NCBI RefSeq assembly: GCF_023242365.1
Contig: NZ_JALLIX010000010.1
Span: 62,001 to 126,000 of the forward strand
From: Pseudomonas sp. MWU13-2100
GTDB taxonomy: Bacteria; Pseudomonadota; Gammaproteobacteria; Pseudomonadales; Pseudomonadaceae
Direction of reading: 5' to 3'
Length of the DNA: 64,000 bases
A program made the translations under genes and the position numbers. Below the pieces are notes generated by a model. That model searched no databases, was not told the DNA's origin, and worked only from the letters and a program-made list of their open reading frames with translations. Of this stretch, positions 1 to 8,198 are shown piece by piece. Positions within the stretch are counted from its first letter, which is position 1. Each line of letters starts with the position of its first letter.

Positions 1-231
1 GTCGGCATCAATGGCACCGACGCCATCGGCGAACTGAAAAAGACCGACAGCGGCTTCTACGGTTCGATGCTGTTGAGCCCCGATACCTCGGGTTATGAAA
101 CCGCCAGCCAAATGTTCACCTGGGTCAGTACCGGCAAGGAGCCCGCCAAGTACACCGCTCTGGACACCGTGACCTTGATTACCCGCGCCAACTTCCAGCA
201 AGAGTTGACCAAGATCGGGTTGTGGAAATGA
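1..231 (+). CDS. araF: L-arabinose ABC transporter, periplasmic binding protein (3' end only)
   Basis: Only the last 76 codons are in the window; the gene begins upstream. The fragment reads GINGTDAIGELKK, then GFYGSMLLSPDTSGYE and a C-terminal VTLITRANFQQEL. These match the end of AraF-type periplasmic arabinose-binding proteins (GINGxDAxxELxK, GFYGSLLPSPDxxGY, VVLITRDNF in the E. coli protein). It would capture L-arabinose in the periplasm and deliver it to the AraG/AraH importer encoded just downstream. The identification rests on motif resemblance from memory and on the araG-araH neighbours. A related pentose specificity cannot be excluded from the C-terminus alone. Confidence 0.85.
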   Translation, partial: VGINGTDAIGELKKTDSGFYGSMLLSPDTSGYETASQMFTWVSTGKEPAKYTALDTVTLITRANFQQELTKIGLWK

Positions 232-279
232 CTCTGCGCCGCCGCAAGGGCTGGACCTTGCACCTGACGTCCACCCTGT

Positions 280-300
280 GGGTCGCGCAGCGCGCGGCCC
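280..300 (+). other. Strong hairpin between araF and araG
   Basis: GGGTCGCGC (280-288) pairs with GCGCGGCCC (292-300) across a 3-nt loop, with one G-U pair. No T-run follows, so it is not a classical terminator. Hairpins after the binding-protein gene are common in ABC-importer operons, where they stabilise the upstream mRNA so that binding protein is made in excess of ATPase and permease. That role is inferred here. Confidence 0.5.
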
Positions 301-317
301 GGTGCGGGAGATAGGCT

Positions 318-1832
318 ATGTTGGAACAATCGAAGGCGGTCGCGAGCCTGCGCTTCAATGGTATCGGCAAGGAGTTTCCCGGGGTGCGGGCGCTGGCGCA
401 GATCAGTTTCGAGGCCCGACCCGGCAGCGTGCATGCGTTGATGGGCGAGAACGGTGCCGGCAAGTCGACCCTGTTGAAGATCCTCGGCGGGTTCTATTCG
501 CCCAATAGCGGCAACCTGCAGATTGGCGAGCGGGTCATGAGTTTCCGCTCGGCGGCCGACAGCATTGCCCACGGCGTCGCGGTGATCCATCAGGAACTGC
601 AACTGGTGCCGGAAATGACCGTGGCCGAAAACCTGCTGCTGGGGCATATGCCCTCGCGCCTGGGCATGGTCAACCGCCGGGCGTTGGTGCAGCGGGCCCG
701 TGAGCTGCTCAAGGGCCTGGCTGACGAGATCGATCCGAATGCCCGGTTGGGCAGCCTGTCCCTGGGCCAGCGGCAAATGGTCGAGATCGCCAAGGCCATG
801 TCGCGCAATGCCCATGTGATTGCCTTCGATGAGCCCACCAGCAGCCTGTCGGCGCGGGAGATCGAGCGGCTGATGGTGATCATAGCCCGGCTGCGGGATG
901 AGGGGCGGGTGATTCTTTATGTCTCCCATCGCATGGAGGAAGTGTTCCGCATCTGTGATGCGGTGACGGTGTTCAAGGACGGGCGTTTTGTCTGCACCTT
1001 CGAGGACATGCAACAACTGAGCGTCGACCGGCTGGTGAGCAGCATGGTCGGCCGCGACATCAAGGACATCTATGACTACCGTCCTCGCCCGCAAGGCGGC
1101 CAGGCCTTGCGGGTCGAAGGCCTGCTCGGCCCGGGCGTGCTGGAACCGGCGAGCTTCAGCGTGAACAAGGGCGAGATACTCGGGCTGTTCGGCCTGGTCG
1201 GCGCCGGGCGCACCGAACTGTTGCGGCTGTTGGCGGGGCTGTCCCGCAGCAAGGCCGGACGCCTGGTGCTGCATGAGCAGGCCGCGGCGTTCAAATCACC
1301 GCGCGATGCCATCGCGGCGGGTGTGCTGCTGTGTCCGGAGGATCGCAAGAAGGAAGGCATCGTGCCCCGTGCCAGTGTCGCGGAGAACATCAATATCAGC
1401 GCCCGCACCCATCACGCCGGCTTCGGCTGGCTGATCCGCGGTGGTTGGGAGCGGGACAATGCCCAACGGCAAATCGCCGCGCTGAACATCCGTACGCCTT
1501 CGGCCGGCCAACCGATCCTCTACCTGTCCGGCGGTAACCAGCAGAAGGCGATTCTGGGCCGCTGGCTGTCGATGCCGATGAAGGTGCTGCTGCTCGATGA
1601 GCCGACTCGCGGCATCGACATCGGTGCCAAGGCCGAGATCTACAAGATCATCTACAACCTTGCCGAGCAGGGGATCGCGGTGATCGTGGTGTCCAGCGAC
1701 CTGATGGAGGTCATGGGCATTTCCGATCGCATCCTGGTCATGAGCGAAGGCGCGATTACCGGCGAACGGTTACGCAGCGAAGCTGATGAAGCCAGTCTGT
1801 TGCAACTGGCCCTCCCGCGTTCGCGGGACTGA
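318..1832 (+). CDS. araG: L-arabinose ABC transporter ATP-binding protein AraG
   Basis: A 504-residue, two-domain sugar-importer ATPase that powers arabinose uptake through AraH. The N-terminal half has Walker A GENGAGKST, signature LSLGQRQ and Walker B VIAFDEPTSS. The C-terminal half has a degenerate Walker A (GLVGAGRTEL), the strong signature LSGGNQQK and Walker B LLLDEPTRGID. This asymmetric tandem and length are typical of the AraG/RbsA/MglA family (about 500 residues). ATG 318 is preceded by GGGAGA. It sits between araF and araH on the same strand, which favours AraG over RbsA or XylG. Confidence 0.9.
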   Translation: MLEQSKAVASLRFNGIGKEFPGVRALAQISFEARPGSVHALMGENGAGKSTLLKILGGFYSPNSGNLQIGERVMSFRSAADSIAHGVAVIHQELQLVPEMTVAENLLLGHMPSRLGMVNRRALVQRARELLKGLADEIDPNARLGSLSLGQRQMVEIAKAMSRNAHVIAFDEPTSSLSAREIERLMVIIARLRDEGRVILYVSHRMEEVFRICDAVTVFKDGRFVCTFEDMQQLSVDRLVSSMVGRDIKDIYDYRPRPQGGQALRVEGLLGPGVLEPASFSVNKGEILGLFGLVGAGRTELLRLLAGLSRSKAGRLVLHEQAAAFKSPRDAIAAGVLLCPEDRKKEGIVPRASVAENINISARTHHAGFGWLIRGGWERDNAQRQIAALNIRTPSAGQPILYLSGGNQQKAILGRWLSMPMKVLLLDEPTRGIDIGAKAEIYKIIYNLAEQGIAVIVVSSDLMEVMGISDRILVMSEGAITGERLRSEADEASLLQLALPRSRD

Positions 1833-1850
1833 AAACCTATCGAGGTGTTT

Positions 1851-2816
1851 ATGTCACAGGTTAAAAATACACATGCATTCTGGCTCGGCTTCAACCAGCG
1901 CAAGTTCTTCGACGATTGGGTGATGCTGCTCGCGGCCATCGGCATCTTTGTGCTCTGTGCGCTGTTTATCGATAACTTCATGTCCTCCCTGAACATGCGC
2001 GGCCTCGGCCTGGCGATTTCCACCACGGGGATCGCCGCCTGCACCATGTTGTTCTGCCTGGCCTCGGGGCACTTCGACCTGTCGGTCGGTTCGGTGATCG
2101 CCTGTGCCGGAGTGGTCGCCGGTATTGTCATTCGCGATACCGACAGCGTGTTTTTCGGGGTGTCGGCGGCACTGGCCATGGGCCTGTGCGTGGGGCTGAT
2201 CAACGGTATCGTGATCGCCAAGCTGCGGGTCAACGCCCTGATCACCACCCTGGCGACCATGCAGATTGTGCGCGGGCTGGCCTATATCTTCTCCAACGGC
2301 AAGGCCGTCGGGGTGATGAACGAAGGTTTCTTCGTCTTCGGCAACGGGCAGCTGTTCGGCGTACCGGTGCCGATCCTGATCACTGTGCTGTGCTTTGTGT
2401 TCTTCGGCTGGCTGCTCAACTACACCACCTACGGCCGCAATACCATGGCCATCGGCGGCAACCAGGAAGCCGCGCTGCTGGCCGGGGTGAATGTGGATCG
2501 GACCAAGATCATCATCTTCGCCGTACATGGGCTGATCGGCGCGCTGGCCGGGGTGATCCTGGCTTCGCGCATGACCTCGGGCCAGCCCATGATCGGCCAG
2601 GGATTCGAGCTGACGGTGATTTCCGCCTGCGTGCTGGGCGGGGTGTCGCTGAGCGGCGGGATCGGGCTGATCCGCCATGTGATCGCCGGTGTGCTGATTC
2701 TGGCAATCATCGAGAACGCGATGAACCTGAAGAACATCGACACTTTTTACCAGTACGTCATTCGTGGCTCGATTCTCCTCGGGGCAGTGATCATCGACCG
2801 CCTCAAGCAGCGCTGA
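1851..2816 (+). CDS. araH: L-arabinose ABC transporter permease AraH
   Basis: A 321-residue inner-membrane permease of the RbsC/AraH family, forming the membrane channel for sugar passed on by AraF and energised by AraG. Many hydrophobic helices are visible, starting at WVMLLAAIGIFVLCALFI, together with the family segment ISACVLGGVSLSGGIG near the C-terminus and a closing DRLKQR. ATG 1851 was chosen because GAGG lies at 1842-1845; an in-frame GTG at 1845 overlaps that site and is unlikely. It begins 18 bp after araG, so the genes should be co-transcribed. Confidence 0.9.
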   Translation: MSQVKNTHAFWLGFNQRKFFDDWVMLLAAIGIFVLCALFIDNFMSSLNMRGLGLAISTTGIAACTMLFCLASGHFDLSVGSVIACAGVVAGIVIRDTDSVFFGVSAALAMGLCVGLINGIVIAKLRVNALITTLATMQIVRGLAYIFSNGKAVGVMNEGFFVFGNGQLFGVPVPILITVLCFVFFGWLLNYTTYGRNTMAIGGNQEAALLAGVNVDRTKIIIFAVHGLIGALAGVILASRMTSGQPMIGQGFELTVISACVLGGVSLSGGIGLIRHVIAGVLILAIIENAMNLKNIDTFYQYVIRGSILLGAVIIDRLKQR

Positions 2817-2943
2817 ACAGACGCCAGGCCAGATTGAAGCGCTTCTCGCGCAGTGAACTGAAGGCCGGAAAAGTGACATGCAAGCGGGCCAGTGAGCGGC
2901 CATAATGGCCCTCGTTTTCGTAGACCCTTTCATAAGGCTGGAT

Positions 2944-3747
2944 ATGCTGGACGACACCCCAAAAAATGCCAAGGACTGCGCCCCCACCGGTACCCAGACG
3001 CTGCTCCGGGGCCTCGGCGTGGTGCAGGCGGTGGCCAACGGCGCCCGCGATCTCAAGGAGATTGCCCGGCTTATCGGGACCACGCGCAGCACCACTCATC
3101 GGCTGGCCAGCTGCCTGGTGGACGAGCGTTATCTGCGGGTGGTGCCGCAAGTCGGCTATCTATTGGGACCCAAGCTGATCGAGCTGGGCTTCCAGGCCCG
3201 CGAGGCCCTGCCGCTGGTGACCCTGGCCACGCCGTTCCTGGATGAACTGTCGGCGCTGACCGGCGACACCATCCACCTGGCCATTCGTGAAGACGATGAC
3301 GTGCTGTACCTGCACAAGAATCCGGGGCGCAATGGTCCGGAAATGCGTTCGCGGGTCGGCCATCGCATGCCGCTGGCGCGGACCGGGATCGGCAAGGCGT
3401 TGATGCTCGATTGTTCGCAGGAGGAATGGCAGCGCCTGTATCAGGTCAGCTTGCCGGTGGGCGGCAGGAACGCCCTGTGGCCCCAGCATGTGGAGCAGAC
3501 CTGGGAGCAGTTCCGCACGCGCATGCTGGAGTATGTGGCGGGGGGATATGCCTTCGACCTGGAAGACAATGAACCGTCGATCCGTTGCGTGGCCGCGCCC
3601 ATACGCGATGCCAGCCGGAAAATCGTTGCCGGTATCAGTATCGCCAGCACGGTGCCCTACATGCCGCTGGAGAAAATGGCCGAGCTGATTCCGCAGATCA
3701 AAAGCGCCGCCGCACGGATTTCCGCGCAACTGGGGGCCAAGTCCTGA
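2944..3747 (+). CDS. IclR-family transcriptional regulator
   Basis: A 267-residue IclR-type regulator. An N-terminal winged helix-turn-helix (DLKEIARLIGTTRSTTHRLA) is followed by the IclR effector-binding domain, including the stretch GHRMPLARTGIGKALML and the conserved C-terminal AAPIRDASRKIVAGISIAS. The start at ATG 2944 follows AAGG at 2936-2939; an alternative ATG at 2905 would add 13 residues (MALVFVDPFIRLD). It lies on the same strand 127 bp after araH and probably controls the arabinose transport and catabolic genes. The ligand is not evident; other pseudomonad sugar loci use AraC or GntR regulators. Confidence 0.85.
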   Translation: MLDDTPKNAKDCAPTGTQTLLRGLGVVQAVANGARDLKEIARLIGTTRSTTHRLASCLVDERYLRVVPQVGYLLGPKLIELGFQAREALPLVTLATPFLDELSALTGDTIHLAIREDDDVLYLHKNPGRNGPEMRSRVGHRMPLARTGIGKALMLDCSQEEWQRLYQVSLPVGGRNALWPQHVEQTWEQFRTRMLEYVAGGYAFDLEDNEPSIRCVAAPIRDASRKIVAGISIASTVPYMPLEKMAELIPQIKSAAARISAQLGAKS

Positions 3748-3805
3748 GTCGCCCGCTCCGCCTGCGGTCGTTGCCCGACCCCATCCCAATGGGCTTTCAT
3801 TCTCT

Positions 3806-4723
3806 TCAACGTCGTGCAGAAAGCTGTTGCGGCGCCAGGAACGCATCGTGGAAGTAATTGCGCAATGCGTTCATCGCCGGGCTGAAATCACGCTCGCGAT
3901 GCCACGCCAGGCCGACGCTCATTGGGGTGACCTTGTCGGTGACCGTCAGGGTTTCGATGCGTTTGCCTTCCAGCGACCAGGGCCGGTGCACCAGGTCTGA
4001 GAGGATGGCCACGCCGCTGCCGTTGGCAACCATGCTGCGCACGGCCTCCACGGAGCTGGTACGCACCCGCACGTTGGGTTGTTGCCGCGCGTGTTCCCAA
4101 TAGCGCATGGCGCTTTGTTCGGCTTCATCGACGGTCAACAGGATATAAGGCTCCTTCGCCACGTCGGCGAGGCTGACGGCCGCGCGTTCGCACAACGGGT
4201 GATGGCTGGGCAGCCAAAGCCGGCGCTCCGAGTTGAAGAGAATTTCCGAGACGATATCCGGGTGAGTCAGGTTCGCGGTGAGCACTACCGCCATGTCGAA
4301 CCGGCCCTCCAGCAAGCCCTGTTCAATGGCTTGCCGTTCTTGTTCATGGACCTCGATGGCCACATCCGGATGCCAGTGTTCAAGCCGTTGCAGATGGTGC
4401 GGCAGGAAGTAGCCGATCACCGTATAGCTGGCCGCCAGGCGCAGCCGCCCACTGGCGCGCACGTCGGGCAGCGGACTGTTGAGGGCATCATCGACGCTGC
4501 GCAGAATCACGTAGGCCCGGTTGAGAAAGTGTCTCCCGGCATCCGTCAGGCTCATGCCTTGCGCCGAGCGCTGGAACAACAGCGTGCCGAGCATGGCTTC
4601 CAGTTCCTTGATCGCGGTGGTGACCGCCGACTGGGAAATATTCAAATGAATCGCCGCTTGAGAGATTTGCCCGATCTCGGCGGTGGCGACGAAATAGCGG
4701 ACCTGGCGCAGGGTCAGTGACAT
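3806..4723 (-). CDS. LysR-family regulator, probable regulator of the pxp/carboxylase operon
   Basis: A 305-residue LysR-type regulator with an N-terminal HTH (ISQAAIHLNISQSAVTTAIKELE) and a periplasmic-binding-protein-like effector domain. ATG 4723 is preceded by CGGAGTG; the upstream in-frame GTG at 4729 overlaps that ribosome site. It is divergent from pxpA, with an 8-bp-arm palindrome in the intergenic region, the usual layout for a LysR regulator controlling its neighbour. The likely inducer is a substrate or product of that operon. It ends 59 bp from the convergent IclR gene. Confidence 0.88.
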   Translation of the reverse strand: MSLTLRQVRYFVATAEIGQISQAAIHLNISQSAVTTAIKELEAMLGTLLFQRSAQGMSLTDAGRHFLNRAYVILRSVDDALNSPLPDVRASGRLRLAASYTVIGYFLPHHLQRLEHWHPDVAIEVHEQERQAIEQGLLEGRFDMAVVLTANLTHPDIVSEILFNSERRLWLPSHHPLCERAAVSLADVAKEPYILLTVDEAEQSAMRYWEHARQQPNVRVRTSSVEAVRSMVANGSGVAILSDLVHRPWSLEGKRIETLTVTDKVTPMSVGLAWHRERDFSPAMNALRNYFHDAFLAPQQLSARR

Positions 4724-4740
4724 GAACACTCCGAACGAAT

Positions 4741-4766
4741 GGGTATCTGTTTTTCAGAAGATACCC
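4741..4766. promoter_or_regulatory. Palindrome between the LysR gene and pxpA (candidate operator)
   Basis: Perfect 8-bp arms GGGTATCT (4741-4748) and AGATACCC (4759-4766) with a 10-bp spacer. A second small inverted repeat, ATCT...AGAT, follows at 4768-4781. The site lies 18 bp from the LysR start and about 80 bp from the pxpA start, where LysR proteins usually bind; the T-N11-A feature fits. Confidence 0.55.
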
Positions 4767-4848
4767 TATCTGTTAATAGATCTTCCCAAGGGGGTGGCTG
4801 GAATTTAACGTGGCCTGCATGAAGTCACAAGCGTCAGGAGCAAGCGGC

Positions 4849-5607
4849 ATGCAGGCAGTAGATTTCAACTCGGACATGGGCGAAGGCTTTGGCCCATGGA
4901 CCATCGGCGATGGCATTGATAATGAGCTGATGGGCTTTATCAGCTCGGCCAACATCGCGACCGGTTTTCATGCCGGCGACCCCAGCACCATGCGCCGCAC
5001 CGTCGAGCAGGCCAAGCGCCTGGGCGTGGGCATCGGCGCGCATCCGGGGTTTCGCGACCTGGTGGGTTTCGGCCGCCGGCACATCAACGCTCCGGCCCAG
5101 GAGTTGGTCGACGACATGCTTTATCAGCTGGGTGCCCTGCGTGAACTGGCTCGTGTCCAGGGCGTGGCGCTGCAGCACATCAAACCCCATGGCGCGCTCT
5201 ACATGCATCTGGCCCGGGACGAGGAGGCGGCTCGCTTGCTGGTGGAAAACCTGCAGCGACTGGAGCCGGAGTTGCTGCTGTATTGCATGCCTGACTCCGT
5301 GATCTGGCGTATTGCCCGGGAGCTGGGCCAACCAGTGATCCGCGAGTTCTACGCCGACCGGGAGTACGACCTCAGCGGCTCTATCGTTTTCACCCGCAAC
5401 GTCCGTGCTCATGATCCGGTCCAGGTCGCCGCGCGCGTGCTGCGTGCCTGCCAGGAGGGTGTGGTGCGCACGGTCGAGGGGCAGGACCTGGCGATCGAGT
5501 TCGACTCCATCTGTCTGCACAGCGATACGCCAGGGGCACTGGCATTGGGCGAGGCCACGCGCAACGCGCTCGATGGCGCCGGGATCAACGTCCGCGTGCC
5601 GCGCTGA
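4849..5607 (+). CDS. pxpA: LamB/YcsF family protein, 5-oxoprolinase subunit A (PxpA)
   Basis: A 252-residue LamB/YcsF protein, close to the family norm (about 245-255). Visible family motifs are [13 protein letters not shown] (5-17), [13 protein letters not shown] (33-45), AHPGF (64-68) and HIKPHGALY (110-118). In characterised bacteria PxpA works with PxpB and PxpC to hydrolyse 5-oxoproline to glutamate using ATP. Start ATG 4849 is preceded by AGGAG (4836-4840); upstream in-frame GTG 4810 and ATG 4819 lack a ribosome site and would add atypical residues. It opens the operon that continues with biotin carrier, biotin carboxylase, pxpB, pxpC and a transporter. The biotin genes mean the substrate could be another amide or lactam. 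Confidence 0.88.
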   Translation: MQAVDFNSDMGEGFGPWTIGDGIDNELMGFISSANIATGFHAGDPSTMRRTVEQAKRLGVGIGAHPGFRDLVGFGRRHINAPAQELVDDMLYQLGALRELARVQGVALQHIKPHGALYMHLARDEEAARLLVENLQRLEPELLLYCMPDSVIWRIARELGQPVIREFYADREYDLSGSIVFTRNVRAHDPVQVAARVLRACQEGVVRTVEGQDLAIEFDSICLHSDTPGALALGEATRNALDGAGINVRVPR

Positions 5608-5699
5608 AGCCTTGCCAAACACCAGGCGCCGAGACGCCGGGGTTTGAACATCCTTTTATTTTTGCCTGCCTTTCTACAACTATTCCAAGAGGAACAGAC

Positions 5700-5945
5700 A
5701 TGGCCGAACATACTGTAATCACCCCGTTGCCGGGGACCTTCTATCGCAAGGCTACCCCGGAGTCGGCGAATTTTGTCGAAGAGGGGGCCCTGGTCAGCGC
5801 CGATACGGTGATTGGCTTGATCGAGGTCATGAAGCAGTTTTCCGAACTGACCGCCGGGACGGCGGGTCGCCTTGGCGCATTTCTGGTGGAAGACGGCGAT
5901 CCGGTGGAGCCGGGTCAGGTCGTCGCAACACTCGACGACGAGTGA
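5700..5945 (+). CDS. Small biotin carboxyl carrier protein (AccB-like)
   Basis: An 81-residue stand-alone biotinyl domain. It has the biotin-attachment signature IEVMKQF (Lys45 the expected biotinylation site), flanked by the TPLPGTFYRKATPE entry strand and EDGDPVEPGQVVATLDD exit strand that form the lipoyl/biotinyl barrel. It would carry carboxybiotin between the biotin carboxylase encoded 10 bp downstream and a carboxyltransferase, plausibly the PxpB-PxpC pair. It lacks the long N-terminal region of fatty-acid AccB, so it is unlikely to be the housekeeping acetyl-CoA carboxylase subunit. Confidence 0.88.
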   Translation: MAEHTVITPLPGTFYRKATPESANFVEEGALVSADTVIGLIEVMKQFSELTAGTAGRLGAFLVEDGDPVEPGQVVATLDDE

Positions 5946-5955
5946 GGGCGCGATC

Positions 5956-7329
5956 ATGACTCAAGGCATTCGTAAACTCCTGATCGCCAACCGTGGCGAG
6001 ATCGCCGTGCGGATTATCCGTGCCGCCCAGGCCCTGGGCATCTCCACCGTTGCCGCCTGCAGCGAAGCGGACATCGACTCCCAGGCTGCGCGTATGGCCG
6101 ACGAGGTGCATATTCTCGGCCCGGCCCGCGCGGATAAAAGTTACCTCAATGTCCAGGCGTTGCTGGGCGCCTTGAAAGCCACGGGGGCCGATGCGCTGCA
6201 CCCCGGCTATGGCTTTCTCTCGGAGAACGCGGACTTTGCCGAAGCGGTCCTGGCGGCCGGTGTCATTTTCGTCGGTCCAAGCCCGGACACCATCCGGCGC
6301 ATGGGCGACAAGGCCGAGGCACGGCGCACGGCTGAAGAAGCCGGGGTGCCTGTGGTACCGGGGTCGCCCGGCGAACTGTTCGATGTCGCGTCGGCACTCG
6401 AAGCGGCGCAGTCGGTCGGTTTTCCCCTGCTGATCAAAGCCTCGGCCGGTGGTGGCGGACGGGGTATCCGCCTGGCTGAAAACGCCCAACAACTGAGCGA
6501 GGAATTCCCCCGTTCGCAACGCGAAGCCCAGGCGGCGTTTGGCAATGGCGCGGTGTATCTGGAGCGCTTCATCGGCAGGGCCCGGCACATCGAAGTGCAG
6601 GTGTTGGGCGATGGTCGGCACGCCGTGCACTTGTTCGAGCGCGAGTGCTCGCTGCAACGTCGGCGCCAGAAGATCTTTGAGGAAGCTCCGTCGCCGGTAC
6701 TCAGCCAGCCACAACGCGAGACGCTTTGTGCCAGTGCCGTGCGCCTGACCGAATCCCTCGGCTACAAAGGCGCGGGGACGCTGGAGTACCTGTATGACGA
6801 GGCGACGGGCGAGTTCTTCTTTATCGAGATGAACACGCGAATCCAGGTTGAACACCCGGTCAGCGAACTGATCACCGGTATCGATCTGGTGCAGGCGATG
6901 CTGCGCATTGCCGGTGGAGAGCCGCTGGGCCTCAAGCAGAGCGACATCCGGCTCAACGGTGCCGCGCTGCAAATGCGTCTGAACGCCGAAGACCCCGCAC
7001 GGGATTTCTTTCCCAGCCCGGGGCTGGTCGAGGCGCTGATCTGGCCGCAAGGCGAGGGCGTGCGGGTCGACACTCACCTGTATCAAGGCTATCGCGTTCC
7101 ACCGTACTATGACTCGCTGTTGGCCAAGCTGATCGTGCAGGGTGCCGATCGTGCCGAGGCATTGGCCCGGGCCCGGTTGGCATTGCAGCAGACCACACTC
7201 TCCGGCATGGCCAGCACCTTGGCGCTGCATGGCGAACTGCTGGAGCAGCCGTGGCTGCACCGCGCCGACTTCCACACCGGCACACTGGAAGCCTGGCTGG
7301 CCGAACGCCGCTGCGCAGGTGCAGCATGA
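5956..7329 (+). CDS. Biotin carboxylase (AccC-like) of the pxp operon
   Basis: A 457-residue biotin carboxylase, full family length. It shows the N-terminal LLIANRGEIAVRIIRAA, the LHPGYGFLSEN segment (81-91), the glycine-rich ATP-grasp loop KASAGGGGRG (161-170), and FIEMNTRIQVEHPVSE, which contributes catalytic Glu/Asn/Arg residues. It would use ATP and bicarbonate to carboxylate biotin on the adjacent carrier protein. ATG 5956 follows a GAGGGCG site; the TGA stop overlaps the next start (ATGA at 7326-7329), so translation with pxpB is probably coupled. Its operon position suggests a dedicated copy rather than the fatty-acid AccC. Confidence 0.9.
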   Translation: MTQGIRKLLIANRGEIAVRIIRAAQALGISTVAACSEADIDSQAARMADEVHILGPARADKSYLNVQALLGALKATGADALHPGYGFLSENADFAEAVLAAGVIFVGPSPDTIRRMGDKAEARRTAEEAGVPVVPGSPGELFDVASALEAAQSVGFPLLIKASAGGGGRGIRLAENAQQLSEEFPRSQREAQAAFGNGAVYLERFIGRARHIEVQVLGDGRHAVHLFERECSLQRRRQKIFEEAPSPVLSQPQRETLCASAVRLTESLGYKGAGTLEYLYDEATGEFFFIEMNTRIQVEHPVSELITGIDLVQAMLRIAGGEPLGLKQSDIRLNGAALQMRLNAEDPARDFFPSPGLVEALIWPQGEGVRVDTHLYQGYRVPPYYDSLLAKLIVQGADRAEALARARLALQQTTLSGMASTLALHGELLEQPWLHRADFHTGTLEAWLAERRCAGAA

Positions 7330-8198
7330 GTCATCCGATCCGTTACAGCTTTGGCGCTGACGAGCATCTGTTTGCCGAAGTCAGCGACAGCATGTCCCTT
7401 GAGGCCTTCTTCAAGGGCATGGCGGTCACTCGCGCGGTGGAGCGCCTGGCGCTCGATGGCGTGCTTGATGTGTGCCTGGCCAATGCGTCATTCCAGATCC
7501 GTTTCGACCCGGATCGCATCGCCCCTCACACCTTGCTCGAAGCGGTAAAGGGCGCCGAGGCCGAAGCGGTCGCCGAGCGCACCCTGCACACGCGCATCAT
7601 CGAGATTCCGGTACTCTACAACGACCCCTGGACCCACGAGACGCTGATGCGCTTTCGTGACCGTCATCAGGACCCGGGCGCCACTGACCTGGAGTACGCC
7701 GCGCGGATCAACGGCCTGACGGACGTCGAGGCGTTTATCGCGGCCCACAGTGCTGCCCCCTGGTTCGTCTCGATGGTCGGTTTTGTCGCGGGCCTGCCGT
7801 TCATGTTCCAGATGGTCGAGCGCGAGCGTCAGCTGCAGGTGCCCAAATACTTGCGCCCGCGCACCGACACGCCGAAATTGACCCTGGGGCACGGCGGTTG
7901 CTTTGGCTGCATCTACTCGGTGCGTGGTGCCGGTGGCTATCAAATGTTCGGGGTCACACCCGCACCGATCTACGACCCGCAGCAGAATCTGGCCTACCTG
8001 AAGGAGCACATGGTGTTTTTCCGCCCAGGCGACATCGTGCAGTTCAAGCCGATGGACCGCGAGGCGTATGACCTGGCCGTGGCGGAAGTGGAAGCAGGGC
8101 GTTTCGACCTGCGGATTCGTCCGCTGGAGTTCTCGCTGGATGCCTTTCTGGCCGATCCCGTCGGCTATCCCAAGTCGTTGCAGGAGGTGCTGGCATGA
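7326..8198 (+). CDS. pxpB: PxpB/KipI family subunit (5-oxoprolinase subunit B, carboxyltransferase-like)
   Basis: A 290-residue KipI/PxpB-type protein. Family features are an N-terminal half with short beta-rich segments and a C-terminal core containing MVGFVAGLPFMFQM, PKYLRPRTDTPKL, GGCFGCIYSV, and PGDIVQFKPMDREAY. It is longer than E. coli PxpB (about 218 residues). PxpB pairs with PxpC, and the same fold pair forms the carboxyltransferase domain of urea carboxylase. The start is the ATGA overlap with the biotin carboxylase gene; the stop overlaps pxpC the same way, implying a stoichiometric complex. Confidence 0.85.
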   Translation: MSHPIRYSFGADEHLFAEVSDSMSLEAFFKGMAVTRAVERLALDGVLDVCLANASFQIRFDPDRIAPHTLLEAVKGAEAEAVAERTLHTRIIEIPVLYNDPWTHETLMRFRDRHQDPGATDLEYAARINGLTDVEAFIAAHSAAPWFVSMVGFVAGLPFMFQMVERERQLQVPKYLRPRTDTPKLTLGHGGCFGCIYSVRGAGGYQMFGVTPAPIYDPQQNLAYLKEHMVFFRPGDIVQFKPMDREAYDLAVAEVEAGRFDLRIRPLEFSLDAFLADPVGYPKSLQEVLA

